Shown here: positions 5,438 to 10,294 of the stretch, piece after piece
Layout of the letters: each line of letters starts with the position of its first letter
Position numbering within the stretch: the first letter of the stretch is position 1
Source of the DNA: Ruminococcus sp. UBA3280
Lineage (GTDB): Bacteria > Bacillota > Clostridia > Oscillospirales > Ruminococcaceae
DNA length: 10,294 bases
Direction: 5' to 3'
NCBI GenBank assembly: GCA_002362175.1
Contig: DETU01000032.1
Location: 1 to 10,294, forward strand
Program-made: the position numbers and the translations under genes
Notes under the pieces: generated by a model
The model's input: only the letters and a program-made list of their open reading frames with translations
Told to the model about the DNA's origin: nothing
Databases searched by the model: none

Positions 5438-6850
5438 ATGGCAAACACAAAAAGAGGTCACAACGAAGGCAGTATAAGACAACGTTCAGACGGAAGATTC
5501 GAGGTGCGTGTTACGGCTGGCATTGACTTTAAAACTGGTAAGGCAAAACGTATTTCACACTATGCAAAGACAAAATCAGAAGCTGTAAAACTTCTGCATG
5601 AAGTTGGGTACAACATTCACATCAATGAAATGGTAGACCCTACCTCAACCAGACTTGTTGACTGGCTGAGGATATGGCTTGAAACTTACATGAAAAACAG
5701 TCTGAAACAGTCCACTTATACAAGCTATAGGGGATATATCGAAAATCATCTGGCAAAATCCTTTCCCACTCTCAAACTCAAAGACCTTACTTCAAAAATG
5801 TTGCAGGACTTCTATAATTATAAGCTGACAGAAGAGGGGCTTTCGCCTAAAACAATCACTAATCTTCACCGCTGTCTGCACAAGTCACTGAAACAGGCGG
5901 TACTTGAACATCATCTGAATTTCAATCCGTGCGATGCTGTAAACCTCCCACGCAATGAGAAACCACAGGTCGAAATTTTAACCCGTGAGGAACAGGAACG
6001 TCTGATTTATACAAGCTACAAATTCCGATATGGAATTTTTGTCAGACTTACACTCGCTACTGGAATAAGATTGGGTGAACTTCTCGGATTACGCTGGGAG
6101 GACATTGACACAAGAAAAAATATGCTGAATATCCGCCGTACACTTAACCGTCTGCCAAAAGTCGATTATAACGGCGTAGGCAACTCCACCGAAATAGTTA
6201 TACAAGAACCCAAAACTCAAAATTCTGTCCGTTCAATTCCGCTTATTCAAGTGATAATTAATGAACTACAACAATGGAGAAATGTTCAGTTTTCGGATTC
6301 ACGTGCAGCAGGAGCAGCATATAATGATTATGGCTTTATAGTCACAAATCCTCTCGGTGGATATATAGAACCACGCACTTTCAAGGACTACTATGACGAA
6401 ATCCTTGAAGCATCAGGGCTTGAACATTACACATTTCACGCACTCCGCCACACCTTTGCAACAAGAGCTATGGAACAGGGCATGGACTCCAAAACAGTAT
6501 CAACACTTCTCGGGCATTATTCTGTTTCTTTTACTCTTGATACATATACCCACGTACTCGACAGTCAGAAACACGAGGAAATGAAACTCATGGAAAACCT
6601 GTTCAATATGCCGACTATTCCGCAGCATCAGTCATATCCTGTTGTGGTAACACCTGTACCAAACGGTTTCATTATCAATGCCGTTGACTTTGAAGATTTT
6701 ACCATCGAAGCTGAAAATATACAGAATGGAATATCTTGTATTCAATCGTCTATCGTTCAGAAACTTGAAAACATCTATCCGCCCTTGCCTACTCCGACTA
6801 ATGAACTTGTTGTAAATCCTAACGAATTTGTTATTATGATTACTATATAA
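5438..6850 (+). CDS. Tyrosine integrase, Tn916-like, with extra C-terminal domain
   Basis: This 470-residue site-specific recombinase has an N-terminal arm-binding region (about 8-60, GSIRQRSDGRFEVRV, as in Tn916 Int). A SAM-like core-binding domain (about 72-160) and the catalytic domain (about 178-385) follow. Catalytic residues are visible: R211 (ATGIRLGELLGL), K259 (PKTQNSVRSIPL), H334-x-x-R337 (HALRHTFATR), H360 (LLGHYS) and the nucleophile Y370 (TLDTYTHV). Family members usually end near residue 390-400. This one continues for about 80 residues with a strand-helix-strand pattern resembling HicB-type antitoxin domains. ATG 5438 follows CAGGAGGT at about 8 bases. It ends just before a strong terminator and repeated sequences that may be its attachment region. 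It should integrate and excise the element as a DNA-bound tetramer. Confidence 0.95.
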   Translation: MANTKRGHNEGSIRQRSDGRFEVRVTAGIDFKTGKAKRISHYAKTKSEAVKLLHEVGYNIHINEMVDPTSTRLVDWLRIWLETYMKNSLKQSTYTSYRGYIENHLAKSFPTLKLKDLTSKMLQDFYNYKLTEEGLSPKTITNLHRCLHKSLKQAVLEHHLNFNPCDAVNLPRNEKPQVEILTREEQERLIYTSYKFRYGIFVRLTLATGIRLGELLGLRWEDIDTRKNMLNIRRTLNRLPKVDYNGVGNSTEIVIQEPKTQNSVRSIPLIQVIINELQQWRNVQFSDSRAAGAAYNDYGFIVTNPLGGYIEPRTFKDYYDEILEASGLEHYTFHALRHTFATRAMEQGMDSKTVSTLLGHYSVSFTLDTYTHVLDSQKHEEMKLMENLFNMPTIPQHQSYPVVVTPVPNGFIINAVDFEDFTIEAENIQNGISCIQSSIVQKLENIYPPLPTPTNELVVNPNEFVIMITI

Positions 6851-6854
6851 CGTT

Positions 6855-6888
6855 GAAAGGAGAGCTTTTTACGCTCTCCTTTCTTTTT
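6855..6888 (+). terminator. Strong intrinsic terminator after the integrase
   Basis: GAAAGGAGAGC (6855-6865) pairs perfectly with GCTCTCCTTTC (6873-6883) around a 7-base loop and is followed by T5. It starts 5 bases after the integrase stop. Confidence 0.92.
6858..6870 (+). repeat. Right copy of 13-bp repeat AGGAGAGCTTTTT
   Basis: This is an exact direct repeat of 2053-2065, placed just 3' of the integrase gene, where attachment cores of Tn916-like elements often lie. See the left copy for the alternative explanation that both are merely terminator arms. Confidence 0.4.
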
Positions 6889-6916
6889 ACATCACTCAAT
6901 TTCAGATTTACAAAGC

Positions 6917-6974
6917 CGTTTTCACGATGTTAAAAATCAACGTAATACTGGCGTTTTCAGCCTGTAAAAATCAA
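6917..6974. repeat. Two-copy imperfect direct repeat downstream of the integrase
   Basis: CGTTTTCA (6917-6924) followed by TAAAAATCAA (6931-6940) recurs as CGTTTTCA (6952-6959) followed by TAAAAATCAA (6965-6974), a period of about 34-35 bp. These may be arm-type integrase sites or iterons. The rest of the 6889-7030 spacer shows no gene and no other structure that I can support. Confidence 0.5.
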
Positions 6975-7030
6975 ACTTATAGAAATCTGTATATTATATG
7001 AATTTACACCGCTTTATTTTTTCATCATAA

Positions 7031-7210
7031 CTACAGCTTGATTATTTTAGTACTTCTTTTTCCTCTGGAGCTTTCGCTTTGAATCTCATAAGGTAGTGAG
7101 AGTTCCAATAAAAGTGCTTTCACTTTTTCCTCCGAAAAGAACCTGTCCTTGTTCTTCCATTGTGTATCAAACGGCTTACCGCTATGTGTAATTTTATACA
7201 TTTCGTTGAT
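7031..7210 (-). other. Conserved helicase C-terminal tail behind an in-frame TGA
   Basis: Reading on from the helicase TGA at 7211-7213 in the same frame gives 59 further sense codons before TAG at 7031-7033. The segment FDTQWKNKDRFFSEEKVKALL...LSLPYEIQSES aligns with FDRQWKNRKRTVSAGKFNSFI...MELPYRIEIES at the end of the other helicase copy (310-1542). This is therefore the original C-terminus of the protein, now separated by one stop codon. It has ATG 7201 but no ribosome binding site of its own. Confidence 0.82.
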
Positions 7211-9154
7211 TCAGCTTTTAAGTTCCAGAAACTTTTCATAAGAATTATTTTCATCGGGAGATATAATTTCTGTTCCAGTCAAACTATCAAGATATTCTGA
7301 AAATTCTGTTTTGGCTTCTTCAATTTCTTCTGCTGACGTTTTTATGGTAATGTAAATTACATCATCATACTTGTCCTCAATATCAAGATGTGTAAGAAGA
7401 ATTTTTATAAAATCTGATTTTGTATCTTTTGATTCTGATTTCATTCTTTGGAGAGCATAAATATAAAAGCAGATATCATAATAGAACTTGTAAATTGCAG
7501 GATAATTTAACAGCATGTTAAAATTCGGCATAGAAAAATTACTTGAAGATAAATAATAATATTTTGATGGAGGAGAATTTACAAGTCCGTTGAGCTGACA
7601 CAATACAATTTTTGGCATATTGAAATTCAGATTTATTATTTCCATGCAGTCCTTTACGCAATCAAAGTAACGCTTTTTTACATTTTTGCAACTGACATCT
7701 GGAAAATAAACTTTCACGGTTTCGTTTTCAGACATTCTTTTTCTTCCCAGCAACTGCTTTACTACTGACATTGGTGCAAATGGAACAACGATATGTTTTA
7801 CGGCATTATCTTTTACATTTATTCCATTATAAATTACTGTTGTTGCAATCAGCACACGGCAGTCAAATCTGCATTTTCGTATAAGCTGGTTGTAAATTTC
7901 TTTATTTTCATCATCATTCTTATTTTCGGCATTCAAAAAATATACAGAATTATTGCATATACCCTGTAAACATAATTTCAGCATAGCGCCTTCATCAATT
8001 GATTTTACAAAAATCAGCCATTTTTCATTTATAGGAGTCTGGGCAATCTGTGAACAGATATCATCTGTTGTTTTGTATTTATATGGCTGAATGTAGGAAT
8101 AATCTGTCGGAAGCGAAAGTACTGAATTACTAATTTGACCATATTGTGGTATTCCTGAAAAACTTTGAGTGTCATTTCCTTTTTCATCGAGAAATTCTTT
8201 TTTCTCAATAATATTTATGGATTCCTTTGGAAAAATGTTTTTCCTCTGGATATACTCATAGATTTCTTCCATTGTACCAGACATGAATATTTTTGTGGCA
8301 TTCGGGAAAGAGTTTCCCAAAAAAGTTTCTTCAAAAAAGCTTATTCCCTTGTTGAAATTCGCATCGTCAAGTATGTAGTGTGCTTCATCAAACACCAGAT
8401 ATCTTGCCTGCGAGCAGAAATTCAAAAATCTGTTGTTCTGCAACATACACTTCAGAGCCGCACACTGATAGGATATTATCATAATATTTTTGCAAGCACC
8501 GAATATTACCATATTGTCTTTGGATATGTCATTATATTTCAAAGCTTCTGGGTCAATTTCCGAGATAATGTCTGTTATCTGTTGTTGCATTAATGACTGC
8601 CTGTTTTCAAATATGACAACTTTCTGATTACCGCAGTGTGTCAACAATTCCTTTTTGATAAAGGTATTTTTACCTCTGCCAGTACCTGCCGAAATAAATA
8701 CTTGCTCCCCTGGTTTCCAGGATTGCCATATTTTCATTGTAAGCACATCGCTTACATACCTGTACTTTGATTTACAGCCTTTCGGAAGCCTAAATATATT
8801 GCTTTTGGGCTTGGGAATATGTTTTGGTGAATTACATAGGCTTTCACGAAATCTCCTGATTTCTTCCGCCAGTTCATTGTCGTTTTTGCTTTTATTGGTC
8901 ATGTCTGGAACAGTAACAACTGGTCTTTCAGGCAATTCTTTTTGTTGTCTGTCATATGCAACTGCTCCATTCGTTACCGCATTGAAAAATTCATCGTAAG
9001 TACAATACAATGCAGAATCAAGACTTTCAAGCTTCAACAGATTTTCAGCAATTTCTTTCAGCTTCTCGTCATAAACAATTGTGCCGTCTTCATTTCTTCT
9101 CAATTCGTCAAAATTGTTCCATAACAAATCTATGATTGGCATTGTTGCTCTCAT
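7211..9154 (-). CDS. SF2 DEAD/DEAH-type helicase, mobile-element associated
   Basis: This 647-residue protein has an ATP-dependent helicase core. Its P-loop is SAGTGRGKNTF (155-165), where the usual Ser/Thr after GK is Asn163. The DEAH box is VFDEAH (254-259) and motif III is SGT (292-294). RecA domain 2 has motif V IATTVIYNG (436-444) and motif VI QLLGRKR (467-473). Residues 1-130 are an uncharacterised N-terminal region. It probably unwinds DNA for replication or transfer of an element; there is no signal peptide. ATG 9154 is preceded by AAAGGGGAAG and a good promoter. A second ATG four codons later fits less well. The reading frame stops at TGA 7211-7213, 59 codons short of the tail shared with the other copy, so the protein is slightly truncated. 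All catalytic motifs precede the stop, so activity may survive. Confidence 0.85.
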   Translation of the reverse strand: MRATMPIIDLLWNNFDELRRNEDGTIVYDEKLKEIAENLLKLESLDSALYCTYDEFFNAVTNGAVAYDRQQKELPERPVVTVPDMTNKSKNDNELAEEIRRFRESLCNSPKHIPKPKSNIFRLPKGCKSKYRYVSDVLTMKIWQSWKPGEQVFISAGTGRGKNTFIKKELLTHCGNQKVVIFENRQSLMQQQITDIISEIDPEALKYNDISKDNMVIFGACKNIMIISYQCAALKCMLQNNRFLNFCSQARYLVFDEAHYILDDANFNKGISFFEETFLGNSFPNATKIFMSGTMEEIYEYIQRKNIFPKESINIIEKKEFLDEKGNDTQSFSGIPQYGQISNSVLSLPTDYSYIQPYKYKTTDDICSQIAQTPINEKWLIFVKSIDEGAMLKLCLQGICNNSVYFLNAENKNDDENKEIYNQLIRKCRFDCRVLIATTVIYNGINVKDNAVKHIVVPFAPMSVVKQLLGRKRMSENETVKVYFPDVSCKNVKKRYFDCVKDCMEIINLNFNMPKIVLCQLNGLVNSPPSKYYYLSSSNFSMPNFNMLLNYPAIYKFYYDICFYIYALQRMKSESKDTKSDFIKILLTHLDIEDKYDDVIYITIKTSAEEIEEAKTEFSEYLDSLTGTEIISPDENNSYEKFLELKS

Positions 9155-9194
9155 ACAAACTTCCCCTTTATTGGATAAATAATCTTACATTTAC

Positions 9195-9223
9195 ATTATA
9201 CCATACTAAAACGACAAATTCAA
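9195..9223 (-). promoter_or_regulatory. Sigma-A-type promoter of the helicase gene
   Basis: On the minus strand TTGAAT (9218-9223) is followed by a 17-base spacer and a perfect TATAAT (9195-9200). The expected start near 9188 gives a leader of about 30 bases before the ribosome binding site at 9161-9168 and ATG 9154. Confidence 0.8.
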
Positions 9224-9234
9224 CAAAAAAATTC

Positions 9235-9259
9235 AGGAGCAGGTTTTATTCCTGCTCCT
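9235..9259. terminator. Hairpin terminator, stronger for the minus strand
   Basis: AGGAGCAGG (9235-9243) and CCTGCTCCT (9251-9259) form a 9-bp perfect stem with a 7-base loop. Read on the minus strand it is followed by GAATTTTTTG. Read on the plus strand it is followed by TACTATTTTT. It insulates the helicase promoter from minus-strand transcription coming from the right. Confidence 0.7.
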
Positions 9260-9270
9260 TACTATTTTTC

Positions 9271-9291
9271 AACTTGTTAACCCAAGTTAAC
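9271..9291. repeat. Paired GTTAAC palindromes, 10 bp apart
   Basis: GTTAAC occurs at 9276-9281 and 9286-9291, exactly one helical turn apart. AACTTG (9271-9276) and CAAGTT (9283-9288) form an overlapping inverted repeat. It is operator-like and lies about 50-70 bp upstream of the helicase promoter. Confidence 0.4.
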
Positions 9292-9322
9292 AGTACTTAT
9301 CTCCTAAATAACTGCTGTATAT

Positions 9323-9369
9323 TGCTATAGCACACAATCGCACAACTTTTTGGGGTCATTTTGGGGTCA
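9323..9369. repeat. TGCTATAGCA palindrome and tandem TTTTGGGGTCA repeat
   Basis: TGCTATAGCA (9323-9332) is a perfect 10-bp palindrome. TTTTGGGGTCA is present twice with no gap (9348-9358 and 9359-9369). From memory, similar tandem GGGGTCA repeats occur beside integrase genes in gut Bacillota elements, where they may bind the recombinase. Here they sit between terminators with no gene, so an attachment-site relic is plausible but unproven. Confidence 0.5.
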
Positions 9370-9386
9370 AGCTCACGATAACGGAC

Positions 9387-9432
9387 AAAAAAACAACTAC
9401 GCAATACAGGTTTTTGCCTATATTACGTAGTT
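9387..9432 (-). terminator. Terminator downstream of the nuclease fragment
   Basis: On the minus strand the arms 9417-9432 and 9395-9410 form a 16-bp stem with two G-U pairs and a 6-base loop. They are followed by G and T7 (9387-9393). It lies about 75 bases after the nuclease-fragment stop at 9508. The 9433-9507 spacer between them is A/T-rich and shows nothing else. Confidence 0.8.
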
Positions 9433-9507
9433 TCTGTGTCTTGCGACTATAAAATAGATGACATTAATTTACCCCGATTTTACGGTTTCCCTAAATAAAA
9501 TTTTTTT

Positions 9508-9942
9508 CTACTTATTAATTTTTTCGCTCTTACAAGTATGGTGCTTATCGTCTTTATCATAATTAATTCCGACAAGTAAAATTTCACCGCTGTAATCTTT
9601 CAGGCAGTCGGCGTACTGTTTTTTCTTAATCTGTTCCAAAGCTCCCTCGGCAGATTTGTCATATTTGAGTTCTACGATAATTGCAGGATTGCTGTTGTTT
9701 TTTCTCGGTCTGAAAATCAGATCAGCAAATCCTTTGCCGGCAGGAAGTTCTCTTTCAATTGTATAAGTTTTTCTGGCGGAATAATATGCAAGCGAGATCA
9801 CGCAGGACAGCGAGTTTTCATCGTTGTATTTTAAAATCGAAATTTTATCGCTGTGTGCTTTATCTATAAGTTCGGCAACCTTTTCATCTTCGCAATTAAT
9901 GGTAGCCTCTAGAAGTTCGTCTGAAACTTTTATTGATTTCAT
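9508..9942 (-). pseudogene. PD-(D/E)XK nuclease domain, C-terminal fragment of an AAA-ATPase-like protein
   Basis: The 144 residues match the C-terminal PD-(D/E)XK nuclease domain (PF08011 type) that normally ends proteins of about 500-560 residues starting with an AAA-ATPase-like domain (PF09820), common in Bacteroidota and clostridia. The nuclease signature is present: GFADLIF (Asp74), IIVELKY (Glu91, Lys93), ALEQIKKKQYAD, then LLVGINYD and a natural C-terminus. The ATPase part is absent. The frame opens only 6 codons above ATG 9942, and no ribosome binding site precedes that ATG. Its ATG overlaps the stop of the IS5-type remnant (ATGA). I read it as a decayed fragment, although the isolated nuclease fold could be made if translated by coupling. 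The role of the full-length family is not established; defence or toxin functions have been suggested. Confidence 0.8.
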
Positions 9943-10193
9943 AGTAAGTTTCTTAATAATTTAAGATATGCTTCTTGTGCAGTCATCAGTTCCATTAGGT
10001 ATGGCTTATTTCCACGTTCTCCTTTGTAATAACATGGCTTTATCAACTTTAAAAATGCTTTCCACGGTACGATTCTTTCTATCTTTTCTAAAAATTTTTT
10101 CCCCAGTTCTGTCTGATCCGAGTTCTTCAGGTTCTATTCATTCTGTTTTGATGGGTTTATTGAAAAGTGGTGTATCCAATTGTGTTCGGTCAT
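9939..10193 (-). pseudogene. IS5-family transposase, N-terminal remnant
   Basis: Read on the minus strand from ATG 10193, the frame gives MTEHNWIHHF, then 9 residues, a TAG (10134-10136), then TELGKKFLEKIERIVPWKAFLKLI and YYKGERGNKPYLMELM. This is the N-terminal domain typical of IS5-group transposases (PW-x-x-h-x-x-L-I-x-x-x-Y-x-x-G-x-R-G-x-x-P-Y-x-h-E-x-M). The family then continues with a DDE catalytic domain of about 300 residues. Here, after ELM, the similarity ends and the frame stops at 9939-9941. So the transposase carries one nonsense codon, probably CAG to TAG, and has lost its DDE domain. No matching terminal inverted repeat could be identified inside the window. Confidence 0.7.
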
Positions 10194-10294
10194 CTGAAAA
10201 TGCAGAAAAATGGCTCAAAAAATGCATAGCATAAAACGCGGATAAAATAGGTGTATTTCGTATATTTATTCATTTTGCCTTTTGGTAGTTTAGC

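Noticed and set aside
6640..6850. Complete HicAB toxin-antitoxin pair
   Set aside because: The HicB-like segment is fused to the integrase, and no HicA-like small toxin gene is adjacent on either strand.
7211..7213. TGA as a selenocysteine codon
   Set aside because: No convincing hairpin follows directly in the mRNA, the other copy shows no cysteine at the aligned place, and no selenium genes are present.
9968..10234. Plus-strand open frame of 88 codons
   Set aside because: It is antisense to the IS5 transposase remnant, whose minus-strand frame gives recognisable family motifs; the plus-strand protein has none.
10190..10273. 27-codon minus-strand frame overlapping the IS5 remnant start by ATGA
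   Set aside because: It is too short, with no motif and only a weak ribosome binding site; it may be leader sequence of the insertion element.
1..10294. CRISPR array, tRNA, rRNA or conjugation machinery
   Set aside because: No regularly spaced direct repeats of CRISPR length, no cloverleaf, no rRNA sequence, and no relaxase or type IV secretion gene are present.

Overview
The window looks like an accessory, mobile-element-rich stretch from a low-GC Bacillota, probably a gut or rumen clostridium of the Ruminococcus/Oscillospiraceae kind. The reasons are A/T-rich spacers, strong AGGAGG-type ribosome binding sites, U-tract terminators, a Tn916-like tyrosine integrase and a DUF960 gene. There are no rRNA, tRNA, CRISPR or core housekeeping genes. 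The genus is an inference from gene style only.

Layout. (1) 1-309 is non-coding and full of short inverted and direct repeats. (2) 310-1542, minus strand, is the C-terminal half of an SF2 helicase with an in-frame TAG. It meets head-to-head, around 1505-1542, (3) the C-terminal half of a HerA/FtsK-type ATPase on the plus strand that ends at 2050. Both have lost their N-terminal halves, so this is a rearrangement scar. (4) 2067-6888 is a compact plus-strand cassette: a structured leader, a DUF960 protein, an amidoligase with three zinc knuckles, a class II glutamine amidotransferase, a small serine recombinase, and a tyrosine integrase with an unusual C-terminal domain, closed by a strong terminator. 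(5) 6889-7030 holds a two-copy direct repeat. (6) 7031-9154, minus strand, is a second, better preserved homologue of the helicase, with a good promoter and an in-frame TGA that cuts off a conserved 59-residue tail. (7) 9155-9507 is a site-rich spacer: terminators, palindromes and a tandem 11-bp repeat. (8) 9508-10193, minus strand, is debris: a C-terminal PD-(D/E)XK nuclease fragment and the N-terminal part of an IS5-family transposase.

How the parts may work together. The amidoligase and the glutamine amidotransferase are 2 bp apart and very likely translated together. By family knowledge the amidotransferase releases ammonia from glutamine, and the amidoligase joins an amine or ammonia to a carboxylate. 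This is a plausible small-molecule or protein-modifying module whose substrate is unknown. It is carried next to two recombinases of unrelated chemistry, which probably mobilise or resolve the element. The sequence AGGAGAGCTTTTT occurs just left of the cassette and again just after the integrase, so the cassette may be a discrete integrated unit of about 4.8 kb. Everything outside it is eroded or duplicated, as expected for an insertion hot spot. The amidoligase/amidotransferase pair with its zinc-knuckle array is the best candidate here for an incompletely described system.
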